This document shows positions 44,030-51,553 of a DNA stretch of 64,000 bases, piece by piece. Origin of the DNA: Salinimicrobium nanhaiense (GTDB taxonomy: Bacteria > Bacteroidota > Bacteroidia > Flavobacteriales > Flavobacteriaceae); contig JAAVJQ010000003.1 in the NCBI GenBank assembly GCA_012038135.1, forward strand, positions 224,435-288,434. The letters run 5' to 3'. Under the pieces are notes generated by a model. It was given only the letters and a program-made list of their open reading frames with translations. It was not told the DNA's origin and made no database searches. Numbering within the stretch: the first letter of the stretch is position 1; each line of letters opens with the position of its first letter. The position numbers and the translations under genes are program-made.

Positions 44030-44524
44030 TTAGTTCTTATGATCAGAGCTGAGCACCCGTTTTAATTTCCATTCTCTATCAACAAGCAGCCATAGGTGAG
44101 TGAACAAAGCTGTACTGGTTTGATATAATTCTTTTCCAGGCTCTTTTATGAAGAAATCATGATGCCCAATTTGAATTGCACCATATAACTTACCGTTTTC
44201 ATACATTGGAAAGACTTGCAGGCTTCCGGGAACCAGTTTTCTTATAGGTTTCTTATTAGGTGAGGAGCAAATATTATTGCGAACATTACTTAAAAAATCT
44301 TCTTTATTGGTGGTTACCCCTCCCTGATCGTGGTAAAATTCAAGATCTTCACTTATCAAGTGTTCAAAAGCTGCAATTCTGCAATTGTTGAAACCTTCAA
44401 CAAAAAGCAAGCTGTCATTCTTTTTTAGAGTGATATAAAGTTCAGAATCTTTGGCTTCCTGAGAGAAAGCCGGAAAAGAGATCAGTGCTGACAGAAATAC
44501 AAAAAAAGCTGCTTTAAAATTCAT
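44030..44524 (-). CDS. Secreted SnoaL/DUF4440-like protein
   Basis: The 164-residue protein starts at ATG 44524 (MNFKAAFFVFLSALISFPAFSQ), which gives a textbook SPI signal. A longer ORF to 44701 would run through the upstream gene and is rejected. The mature part has the NTF2-like pattern of DUF4440 proteins: FNNCRIAAFEHLISEDLEFYHDQGG, TTNKEDFLSNVRNNIC and THLWLLVDREWKLKRVLSSDH. These are often uncharacterised periplasmic proteins. It overlaps the upstream gene by 11 bases, so the two are coupled. Confidence 0.82.
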   Translation of the reverse strand: MNFKAAFFVFLSALISFPAFSQEAKDSELYITLKKNDSLLFVEGFNNCRIAAFEHLISEDLEFYHDQGGVTTNKEDFLSNVRNNICSSPNKKPIRKLVPGSLQVFPMYENGKLYGAIQIGHHDFFIKEPGKELYQTSTALFTHLWLLVDREWKLKRVLSSDHKN

Positions 44525-44951
44525 TTTTAGAAGGTATGGATGAAAGGATATTTTGAAGTTCTTCCGGTCTTTGTGTTCCAAGGCAGAATTTTTTACCATC
44601 TTTAAGTTCAATGGCCAATCCTTTGCTGCCTTGTACATTATAGACCGTGCCAAAGGAGGTGTAGAGCCTAATGCCCCAGCCGCCAACGAACCCGTAATCA
44701 ACTACTCTGGCCGAGTAGATCTCACTCCACATAAATTCCTTTTTTACAAAAGGAAAGAATTTAAAGCTAATTCCCCGGTCGTCGACTTTGGTATCCAGCC
44801 TCATAAATAAAAAGAGCAGGCTCACCGCAATAAGTATGATAGGACCCAGATTGCTCTGCACATAAAAAAGAAGCGTACCAATCCCCAGGAGAAAAATCCA
44901 TATCCACCATTGGGTAAATTTTTGAGACTCTTTAAAAATGTAGCTGCTCAT
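44514..44951 (-). CDS. Small membrane protein with PH-like domain
   Basis: The 145-residue protein has two N-terminal membrane helices (about 14-33 and 36-52) and a beta-rich cytoplasmic domain after residue 55 (VDDRGISFKFFPFVKKEFMWSEIYSARVVDYG). That layout resembles bacterial PH-like DUF proteins. I do not know a specific role. It is followed with overlap by the secreted DUF4440-like gene; the pair may be a conserved unit. Confidence 0.7.
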   Translation of the reverse strand: MSSYIFKESQKFTQWWIWIFLLGIGTLLFYVQSNLGPIILIAVSLLFLFMRLDTKVDDRGISFKFFPFVKKEFMWSEIYSARVVDYGFVGGWGIRLYTSFGTVYNVQGSKGLAIELKDGKKFCLGTQRPEELQNILSSIPSKNEF

Positions 44952-45022
44952 CTTTTAAAGCTAAGAAAACTTTTCTTCTTACTTCAAAAGGAAATTTTTG
45001 GCTTGAAAAAAGCTTGGTGCCG

Positions 45023-46051
45023 CTAGTATCTTTTTCTATTGGCGTAGTTTACCAGGGACAACATTACAGGTACTTCCACTAATACTCCCACCACACAGAC
45101 TAATGCCGCCGGACTTTGTAAGCCGAAAAGCCCGATCGCCACAGCCACAGAAAGTTCGAAAAAATTACTGGCCCCGATCATTGCTGCAGGGGCACAAACC
45201 TGGTGCTGTAACTTTAATTTCTTTCCGGAAAACCAGGTGATAAAAAAGATAAAATAGGTCTGAATGATCAGCGGAACAGCAATGAGCAGAATAATAAAAG
45301 GATTGTTCAAAATATTTTCTCCCTGGAACGCGAACAGCAGAATCAATGTCAGCAAAAGGGCAATAATACTTACCGGCTTGAACTTCGGAAGGAATTCGTC
45401 AGTGAACCACTCCCTGCCTTTTGAACCAATTAGTATTTTACTGGTCAATATTCCCGCGACAAGAGGGATCACCACATAAACAAGGATACTTAAAATAAGA
45501 GTTTCATAAGGCACCACAACATCGGTTATGCCCAGAAGCAGCCCAACAATAGGAACAAATGCAAAGAGAATAATAAGGTCGTTGACAGAGACCTGCATGA
45601 GTGTGTAATTTGGATCTCCATCGGTAAGATAGGACCAAACAAATACCATGGCCGTACAGGGTGCCGCTCCTAAAATTATGGCTCCTGCAATATATTCTCC
45701 GGCCATTGAAGGATCGATAAAAGCTGCAAATATTTTGGTGAAAAAGATCCATGCAAAAAATGCCATGGTAAAAGGCTTTACCAGCCAGTTCATCACCACG
45801 GTGAGAACAATTCCTTTAGGCCTGCGGCCTATCTTTTTTATGCTGGTAAGATCGATTTGCAGCATCATAGGATAGATCATCATCCAGATGAGAATGGCAA
45901 TGGGAATATTGACCTGATAGATCTCCCAGCTGCTCACTATTTGCATGGCATCTCCCGCGAGATTACCAATCAGGATTCCGGCAGCTATACATAAGGCGAC
46001 CCAGAGACTCAGGTATTTTTCAAAAAAGGCGATTCGTTTTTGTTCCAGCAT
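45023..46051 (-). CDS. acr3: ACR3-type arsenite efflux transporter
   Basis: The 342-residue inner-membrane protein has about ten helices and the ACR3/ArsB-BASS signature, with the essential cysteine C132 in GAAPCTAMVFVWSYL. Further motifs are MMIYPMMLQIDL and the KPFTMAFFAWIF stretch. It exports As(III) by using proton or membrane potential. It is the last gene of a leftward operon that starts with an ArsR-type regulator. No arsC arsenate reductase is seen beside it. Confidence 0.93.
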   Translation of the reverse strand: MLEQKRIAFFEKYLSLWVALCIAAGILIGNLAGDAMQIVSSWEIYQVNIPIAILIWMMIYPMMLQIDLTSIKKIGRRPKGIVLTVVMNWLVKPFTMAFFAWIFFTKIFAAFIDPSMAGEYIAGAIILGAAPCTAMVFVWSYLTDGDPNYTLMQVSVNDLIILFAFVPIVGLLLGITDVVVPYETLILSILVYVVIPLVAGILTSKILIGSKGREWFTDEFLPKFKPVSIIALLLTLILLFAFQGENILNNPFIILLIAVPLIIQTYFIFFITWFSGKKLKLQHQVCAPAAMIGASNFFELSVAVAIGLFGLQSPAALVCVVGVLVEVPVMLSLVNYANRKRY

Positions 46052-46072
46052 GGGGATTAAATTTTGAGTGGA

Positions 46073-46849
46073 CTATTTTCCGTTTCTGAGGTTCTCAGCA
46101 TAAGCATTGGGAAGTCGGCTGTCTTCCACTGCTTTTGCAGCTTTTTCCACATCGTATTCAAATCTTACGAATTCCGGTTTGATGCTCTCCATTTTTAAAG
46201 CTGAAGCATTTTCGTCTATTTCTAAGATCACATAACAACCGCGGGGATCCCCGTCCTTAGGTTTTCCTATTGATCCGAGGTTAATGGCGTGTCTAAAATG
46301 CGGTTTTTCGGCATCACCGGAATTCAGGATGCGGTGGTAAGGCTTATGAGTGTGGCCAAAGCACATGATGTCGGCATCGGCGTCTTCCATGATGCGCAGC
46401 AGGCTTTTTTCTGCCCGATCCTCGAACAAGTATTCGTTGATCTTTCGTGGGCTTCCGTGTACCAGCAGCAGGTTGAGCTTTTCCTCGTTCAGCTGAAATT
46501 CCACCCGTATATGCGCCGGAAGCGTTCTGAGGTAAGCGCGGTTTTTATCAGAGATCAACTCATTGGTAAGAGAAATGGAAACAGCACCATTGGCTTTTTC
46601 CTCTTCAGTTTTGTAGGCACAACCACATTCGTCGCTGTTCCTGCCAATTCCGAAGTCATAATTTCCGGCAATAGTGGGTATTCTCCTGTTCCGGATCTTC
46701 TCAACCACTTCATTTGGCCATATATTATAGCCAACGAGGTCTCCCAGACAGTAAACCGCATCAACGTCCCTCTTTTCAAGGTCCCCGAAAAAAGCTTCCA
46801 ATGCGGGAAGATTGGCATGTATGTCACTAAAAAGAGCAATTTTCACCAT
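46073..46849 (-). CDS. Metallophosphoesterase in an ars operon
   Basis: The 258-residue calcineurin-fold protein shows the full metal pattern: D8/H10 in FSDIHANL, GDLVGY, GNYD in TIAGNYDFG, VHGSPR and the terminal GHTHKP. It is of the YfcE/MJ0936 type. It lies 15 bases behind arsR and 21 bases before acr3. Its substrate is unknown; it might act on an arsenylated or other phosphoester produced under arsenic stress, but this is only inferred from position. Confidence 0.88.
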   Translation of the reverse strand: MVKIALFSDIHANLPALEAFFGDLEKRDVDAVYCLGDLVGYNIWPNEVVEKIRNRRIPTIAGNYDFGIGRNSDECGCAYKTEEEKANGAVSISLTNELISDKNRAYLRTLPAHIRVEFQLNEEKLNLLLVHGSPRKINEYLFEDRAEKSLLRIMEDADADIMCFGHTHKPYHRILNSGDAEKPHFRHAINLGSIGKPKDGDPRGCYVILEIDENASALKMESIKPEFVRFEYDVEKAAKAVEDSRLPNAYAENLRNGK

Positions 46850-46864
46850 AGTTAGTTTAACCGG

Positions 46865-47197
46865 TTAGCAACATTCTGAAGTGGTGGAAATATCACTGTC
46901 TAAAAAGGTATTGAGCAATGCCTTCATCGCCAGCCAATTCTCTTTATGGATGCAATAACAAACGCTGGTACCTTCTACATTTCCTTTTATAAGTCCGACA
47001 TTTTTTAGCTCCTTAAGATGCTGAGAAATGGTAGGTTGGGCGAGGCCTATCTTGTCTACCAGATCTCCACAGATACAGGAGTCGCTTTGAAAAAGGTGCT
47101 GCAGGATAGAGATCCTTGCAGGATGCCCCAGAACTTTTGCCATGGTGGCGATCCTGTTCTGTGCTTCAGTAAAAATTTCAGATTTGGTAATTCCCAT
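46865..47197 (-). CDS. arsR: ArsR-family metalloregulator
   Basis: The 110-residue protein starts MGITKSEIFTEAQNRIATMAKVLGHPARISIL and has the winged-helix recognition helix LAQPTISQHLKELKNVG. The metal site C41/C43 in SCICGDLVDKI resembles the ELCVCDL arsenite site of classical ArsR, and C109/C110 at the C-terminus (TSECC) can supply the third thiolate. It probably represses its own operon until arsenite binds. A longer version from 47236 lacks support because it adds a hydrophobic leader. Confidence 0.92.
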   Translation of the reverse strand: MGITKSEIFTEAQNRIATMAKVLGHPARISILQHLFQSDSCICGDLVDKIGLAQPTISQHLKELKNVGLIKGNVEGTSVCYCIHKENWLAMKALLNTFLDSDISTTSECC

Positions 47198-47328
47198 ACA
47201 AATAACTATTAAATGCAATATTACAATAAAGAGCAAAAAGCCCCGGCTATAATGCTAATTTTTTCTAAGAGTAATTTGGATTAAAATGAAGATGCTGTAA
47301 CTTCAGCTGCTCAACCTAACTTCAAAGT

Positions 47329-48048
47329 ATGGAAATTTTTCTTGAAGTGGACACCTGGGTGGCCCTTCTTACCCTAACCTTTATGGAAATTGTGCTGGGA
47401 ATCGACAACATAATTTTCATTTCGATCGTCGCCGGGAAACTCCCAGAAGAACAGCAAAATAAGGCCAGAATTGGTGGCCTGAGTCTGGCACTGCTTATAA
47501 GGATAGCCTTACTGTTCAGTATCACCTGGCTTATTGGTCTTACGCAACCTGTATTTTCAATGTTCGATTACGACTTTAGCTGGCGTGATATCATTCTTGC
47601 AGTAGGAGGGATTTTCTTACTCGTAAAATCTATCCTCGAGATACACTCCAAAGTAGAAGGCGATGAACATGAACATGAGTTAAAACAAATCTCCTCTTTC
47701 GGTTATGCGATTTTCCAGATCGTGATGCTGGACATTATTTTTTCCTTTGATTCTATTCTTACTGCGGTGGGGCTTACTGATGAACTTATTCTCATGATCA
47801 TTGCTGTAATTGTCTCAATTGTAGTGATGATGATCTTTGCCAAAGCCATAGGAGAGTTTGTAAATAAATATCCGACCATTCAAATTCTTGCTTTATCTTT
47901 TTTAATACTCATAGGATTCATGTTGATCATGGAAGCACTCCAATATCACGTTCCTAAAGGTTATATCTATTTCGCGGTGTTCTTCTCGCTATGTATCGAG
48001 ATGCTGAATATAAGGTTTAGAAAGAAGCAGGAAAAAGTAAAGTCGTAG
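47329..48048 (+). CDS. TerC-family membrane protein
   Basis: The 239-residue protein has about seven membrane segments and TerC motifs: LTFMEIVLGIDNIIFISIVAGKLP, with the acidic E and D inside helices, and MLDIIFSFDSILTAVGLTD. TerC proteins act in metal ion (Mn2+) export and tellurite resistance. No other ter gene is present, so a manganese-homeostasis or envelope role is more likely than tellurite resistance. It diverges from the ars operon and shares its upstream region. Confidence 0.9.
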   Translation: MEIFLEVDTWVALLTLTFMEIVLGIDNIIFISIVAGKLPEEQQNKARIGGLSLALLIRIALLFSITWLIGLTQPVFSMFDYDFSWRDIILAVGGIFLLVKSILEIHSKVEGDEHEHELKQISSFGYAIFQIVMLDIIFSFDSILTAVGLTDELILMIIAVIVSIVVMMIFAKAIGEFVNKYPTIQILALSFLILIGFMLIMEALQYHVPKGYIYFAVFFSLCIEMLNIRFRKKQEKVKS

Positions 48049-48169
48049 TGCAGTTTATCGCGAGTAATTGTATTTCATCGAAATTATGACTTAAAAAACC
48101 ACAAACCTTTGTTAATTCAGCTTTACGGAAAACCGTAATTTATACATTTAAAAAAGAATTACGATTTGC

Positions 48170-48265
48170 ATGAAGTTTAAATTAAATAAAACTGTTTTAC
48201 TGGCAGTCCTGGTTTTCTTGTTGGCTGCAGTGGCATACTTTAATTATTTATTCTCAATGTTATAA
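48170..48265 (+). CDS. 31-residue single-span membrane peptide
   Basis: ATG 48170 opens MKFKLNKTVLLAVLVFLLAAVAYFNYLFSML, a peptide with a basic N-terminus and one hydrophobic span of about 20 residues. A short inverted repeat (TTACGG/CCGTAA, 48123-48138) and AT-rich sequence precede it, and a well-formed terminator follows 30 bases after the stop. A gene with its own terminator but so short is characteristic of small membrane proteins that are missed by standard annotation. I do not know the family. Confidence 0.55.
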   Translation: MKFKLNKTVLLAVLVFLLAAVAYFNYLFSML

Positions 48266-48294
48266 TTCGATTTTAAGAGCTGGTTCAAACAGAA

Positions 48295-48323
48295 AAATCC
48301 GGAGGCAACTCCGGATTTTTTAT
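48295..48323 (+). terminator. Terminator with GCAA tetraloop
   Basis: AAATCCGGAG (48295-48304) and CTCCGGATTT (48309-48318) form a perfect 10-bp stem with loop GCAA, followed by TTTTATTTT. It serves the 31-residue gene; in the reverse direction it would also stop the leftward DUF1989 operon that ends at 48325. Confidence 0.9.
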
Positions 48324-48324
48324 T

Positions 48325-48906
48325 TTAATTGAGGATCTCGTAATGAATAGGTTTAAAACTTCCATTATTGCTGTCTTCTGCAGAGCAGGCGGTGAGGGCG
48401 ACGATGAGGTCCATTTCGGCTTCAAAAAGTATATGATCGCCGGCTTTACTCATGGGAGGGTCTACACTTAGTTTCCCATTCTTATCGAATTGTACATTCA
48501 TGAAAATATTAAAGGCCGTTGGCACATCATCAGGTTCGATCCCATAAGGAGCCAGGTTGGTGTAAAGATTTTCAAAACAACTGGGATGATAATCCGGGTT
48601 GTTGTACATGATCTTAAAGGTCTCCGGGCTACAGGGGGCAAGGAGAAAATCATTACGCCCGTTGGTATCTTCCAGGATCTTCATCATCTTATTGCTTCGG
48701 TTACTCCACAACCAATCACCTTTTGTTATAAGGATACTTTCTTCAAAGTCGAGGGTCTTTCCCGAAGAGATCTTTTCCCGGGGATCTTCCGCATTGAAAA
48801 GCACCATATCACTCACCTGCTCCCCCTGCGGATCTATCACCTTTAATTTTTGCCCTTTTTGAAGCCTGAAGGCAGCTCCCGTTTGTTTTTCAATGATCTG
48901 TACCAT
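48325..48906 (-). CDS. DUF1989 (urea carboxylase-associated) protein
   Basis: The protein has 193 residues from ATG 48906 (MVQIIEKQTGAAFRL). Family motifs are QKLKVIDPQGEQVSDMVLFN, GRNDFLLAPCSPETF and FNIFMNVQFDKNGKL, the Cys-containing core seen in proteins annotated as urea carboxylase-associated. The exact reaction is unknown. It overlaps the PaiB-like gene by 17 bases, so the two are translated together. The earlier ATG at 48927 would overlap by 38 bases and is less likely. Confidence 0.87.
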   Translation of the reverse strand: MVQIIEKQTGAAFRLQKGQKLKVIDPQGEQVSDMVLFNAEDPREKISSGKTLDFEESILITKGDWLWSNRSNKMMKILEDTNGRNDFLLAPCSPETFKIMYNNPDYHPSCFENLYTNLAPYGIEPDDVPTAFNIFMNVQFDKNGKLSVDPPMSKAGDHILFEAEMDLIVALTACSAEDSNNGSFKPIHYEILN

Positions 48907-49510
48907 GTTCTTTTTTAATGTTTTCACTTAATGCTGAAGACAAAGCATCCCTGCTTTCCTCTAAATGCCTCGCAACCGAATGAATGTCTTCTTTTTCGAA
49001 TCCCTGATGCAATTTGGCTATGGCCTGAATTTTAATTGGTTCACACCAGAAGCCGGTGATCAACGGAAGGTGATCTTCTACCATCTCCCTTGGCAGGTCC
49101 TCATAATAAACCGGATATTTCTGCTCTTTTTCAAACTTTTTTATGAGGTTTTGAAGACTCTCTTCCAGTTCTTCCCGCGACTGCAGCTTCAGTTTTACGT
49201 TCACATGGACGGCAGAATAATCCCAGGTGCTAATGTTTATATCTTTATACCAGGAAGAAGATACATAAGCCTGGGGTCCGTGAAAAATGAAAAGCGCTTC
49301 AATCCCATCCTTTAGAAACTTATATTGTTCATTAGCTTCCGCGATATGTCCGTATAACAGGAATTTCTCAGGAGTGCCTTTTATAAGAACGGGAATATGA
49401 GTTGCTAATATATTGTCTCCATTCAGCACGAAGGTGGCGAAGGGATGGGTTTGGACAAAATCAAAAATATATTGAGGATCTTCTTTAAGATATTTCTTCT
49501 GTCGGAACAT
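48890..49510 (-). CDS. PaiB-like FMN-binding protein
   Basis: The 206-residue protein belongs to the FMN-binding negative transcriptional regulator family: HPFATFVLNGDNILATHIPVLI, LYGHIAEANEQ and FHGPQAYVSSSWYKD form the split-barrel flavin site, and ITGFWCEPIKIQAIAKLHQ closes the domain. PaiB was first described as a sporulation regulator in Bacillus, but many relatives appear to be flavoenzymes. Embedded between a YqcI/YcgG gene and a DUF1989 gene, an enzymatic role seems more likely here. Confidence 0.88.
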   Translation of the reverse strand: MFRQKKYLKEDPQYIFDFVQTHPFATFVLNGDNILATHIPVLIKGTPEKFLLYGHIAEANEQYKFLKDGIEALFIFHGPQAYVSSSWYKDINISTWDYSAVHVNVKLKLQSREELEESLQNLIKKFEKEQKYPVYYEDLPREMVEDHLPLITGFWCEPIKIQAIAKLHQGFEKEDIHSVARHLEESRDALSSALSENIKKEHGTDH

Positions 49511-49512
49511 GT

Positions 49513-50196
49513 TTATTTTTGATGGTTAAGAAAAGGACATTTCCATTCTTCTCCAACTTTTCTTCCACTATATTGCCTGGCTTCGCTGCGTTCCCCAAAA
49601 TCCTCCAGCATAGGATTGATATTTCCCTGCAGGGCGATGTCCCTCTCCCTTATCTTATCTCTTACCGTGTGATAAGTATTCATCTCTCTTAATTTTTCAA
49701 ATTGCCAGTGAAGATTAAAGGCAATTGCAGGATTAGGTGCCTGTCTTGCCTTGCGGGAACTATTTGGATGTAGGCCTACAATATAGAAAGCCTTGCCGCC
49801 CAGGCTAAAACTGAAATTCTTGTTTTCAGGATCCGGACTCACTGCTTCATCCCACTCTGCATCGTCTACTTCATGCAAATGTTGCAATTGCTCCCAGAGG
49901 GTTCTTTCGAATTCTTCTTCGGAATAATCCTGCTTTCCTTTAAAAGCTGCCAGAAATGTCAGAAAATCATTTGATTCAAAATCATAGGCAGCTATATATG
50001 TTTTCAAGTCAGATAATATAGCTTTTGCGGTTTCCCTGCTTCCGAAGTTATCATACTCATGGAAATCCACCTTATCCATACTAAAAACGGTTTGGGCCAT
50101 AAGGCATGGATGATCTTTATCAATAATAAATTCTTCAAATTTTGATTTGGAGGAAGGAGATGAAGATGTCACTTCCTTTTGATGTTCCTGCGACAT
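49513..50196 (-). CDS. YqcI/YcgG-family protein (GntA-type heme N-oxygenase-like)
   Basis: The 227-residue protein has the YqcI/YcgG hallmarks HPCLMAQTVF, FYIVGLHPNSSRKARQAPNPAIAFN and the C-terminal EARQYSGRKVGEEWKCPF. A characterised member of this family, GntA, is a heme-dependent N-hydroxylase in guanitoxin biosynthesis. The histidine in GLHPNSSR is a possible heme ligand, by analogy only. It leads a three-gene operon, with only two bases before the PaiB-like gene, so an oxygenation pathway on an amine or guanidine compound is a reasonable guess. Confidence 0.8.
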   Translation of the reverse strand: MSQEHQKEVTSSSPSSKSKFEEFIIDKDHPCLMAQTVFSMDKVDFHEYDNFGSRETAKAILSDLKTYIAAYDFESNDFLTFLAAFKGKQDYSEEEFERTLWEQLQHLHEVDDAEWDEAVSPDPENKNFSFSLGGKAFYIVGLHPNSSRKARQAPNPAIAFNLHWQFEKLREMNTYHTVRDKIRERDIALQGNINPMLEDFGERSEARQYSGRKVGEEWKCPFLNHQK

Positions 50197-50219
50197 ATAG
50201 AGGTATTTTCGTAAAAATA

Positions 50220-50249
50220 AAACCTGGATTCCTTATTTTTACCAGGTTT
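50220..50249 (-). terminator. Terminator of the SemiSWEET operon
   Basis: On the minus strand AAACCTGG (50249-50242) and CCAGGTTT (50227-50220) form an eight-base stem with a 14-base loop, followed by TATTTTTAC. It separates the SemiSWEET gene from the YqcI operon. Confidence 0.55.
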
Positions 50250-50305
50250 AAGAATCCCTTAAAAGAGTTTTTAAGCAAGATTAACAGCTTATGCGAAATG
50301 AGCTA

Positions 50306-50569
50306 TTAGTTTTCCCGATAATGGTAAATTAAATAGATCATAAAGCTGTTAAGCATAAAGGCAACTCCATTTGTAGCAATAATGGGAATGTCTTTTTGGA
50401 TCACTCCATAGATGACCCACAGTGCCAGCCCGGTAATGAGCACGAAATACATACCCGGTGAAACATCATCCACCTCTTTAGTTTTCCAGGCTTTCCATAT
50501 CTGAGGTATCACGGCTGCCGTTGTAAAGACTCCGGCAGTGAGCCCCAATATTTCTGTCCAGCCCAGCAT
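50306..50569 (-). CDS. SemiSWEET sugar transporter
   Basis: The 87-residue protein has three membrane helices and the PQ motif AVIPQIWKAWKTKEVDDVSPGMYF, followed by TGLALWVIYGVIQKDIPIIATNGVAF. That is the half-transporter unit which dimerises to move sugars such as sucrose or glucose. It begins directly after the stop of the upstream SDR gene, so they share a transcript. The natural substrate here is unknown. Confidence 0.92.
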   Translation of the reverse strand: MLGWTEILGLTAGVFTTAAVIPQIWKAWKTKEVDDVSPGMYFVLITGLALWVIYGVIQKDIPIIATNGVAFMLNSFMIYLIYHYREN

Positions 50570-51427
50570 TTAAGCTCCTACTACTTCGCCGCCATTCACA
50601 TGGATCACCTGCCCTGTGATATAGCTACCGTCTTTACTTGCCAGGAATACATAAGCAGGTGCGACTTCACTGGGCTGCCCCGGCCGTCCCAAAGGCACCT
50701 TTTTCCCGAATTCGCTTACATGTTCCTCATCAAAGGTGGCCGGGATAAGCGGAGTCCAAATGGGCCCCGGAGCCACCCCGTTCACCCGAATATTTTTTTC
50801 CGCCAGCATTTTTGACAGGGAACGGGTGTAAGCTGTGATAGCTCCTTTTGTGCTGGAATAATCCAGAAGGTGTTCACTACCCCTGTAAGCCGTGACTGAG
50901 GTGGTATTTATAATGCTATCCCCTTCAGAAAGGTGTTTTAAAGCCTCTTTTACAGTAAAGAAGTAAGGGTAAATATTGGTTTCAAATGTTTTTTTTACCT
51001 GCGCTGAAGTTACTTCTTCAGGAGATTCTTTTGGAAATTGCATGGCAGCGTTATTTACAAGAACATTGAGTCCTCCGAACTTTTTTACTGTTTTCTGCAC
51101 CACTTCTTTACAGAACTTTTCCTCTTTTAGATCACCTTTTAAAGTGAGGCATTCAGATCCTGCTTTTTCAACCATTTTTTTGGTCTCTTCTGCATCTTCA
51201 TCTTCAGAAAGGTAAACGATTGCCACTTTTGCACCCTCTTTGGCGAAATGAACGGCAACGCTTTGCCCAATTCCGCTGTCTCCGCCGGTGATCAGAGCGA
51301 CTTTACCCTTAAGTTTACCGCTGCCTTTGTAATCTTTTCTAATTACTTCGGGCTCGGGGTGCATTTTTTGCTGTTTCCCCGGTTGTTTTTTCTGCTCCTG
51401 CTTCGGAAGATCTTTTGGCTTGCTCAT
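50570..51427 (-). CDS. SDR-family oxidoreductase (general stress type)
   Basis: The 285-residue short-chain dehydrogenase has a lysine/glutamine-rich extension (residues 1-38, KPKDLPKQEQKKQPGKQQK) before the cofactor loop ALITGGDSGIGQSVA. The catalytic set is complete: VNNAAMQF, the serine in INTTSVTAYRG, and the YSSTKGA motif (Y-x-x-x-K). Proteins with this extension are common general-stress SDRs of Bacillus and Bacteroidota that use NAD(P)H on unknown carbonyls. It leads the SemiSWEET gene. Confidence 0.9.
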   Translation of the reverse strand: MSKPKDLPKQEQKKQPGKQQKMHPEPEVIRKDYKGSGKLKGKVALITGGDSGIGQSVAVHFAKEGAKVAIVYLSEDEDAEETKKMVEKAGSECLTLKGDLKEEKFCKEVVQKTVKKFGGLNVLVNNAAMQFPKESPEEVTSAQVKKTFETNIYPYFFTVKEALKHLSEGDSIINTTSVTAYRGSEHLLDYSSTKGAITAYTRSLSKMLAEKNIRVNGVAPGPIWTPLIPATFDEEHVSEFGKKVPLGRPGQPSEVAPAYVFLASKDGSYITGQVIHVNGGEVVGA

Positions 51428-51553
51428 AATTCAACTTTTTGAATTTTAAAGTTATAGAACCCCAGGGATGGCTGCAGAAGGTTTAAGAAAGATTTAGCGC
51501 AGGCTTTAACAAACAATAACGTCTTCTAAAAATGATACCTTTGAGGCTGAAAA

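Noticed and set aside
47329..48048. TerC as part of a tellurite-resistance cluster
   Set aside because: No terA, terB, terD or terZ gene is present; a single TerC is common for metal homeostasis.
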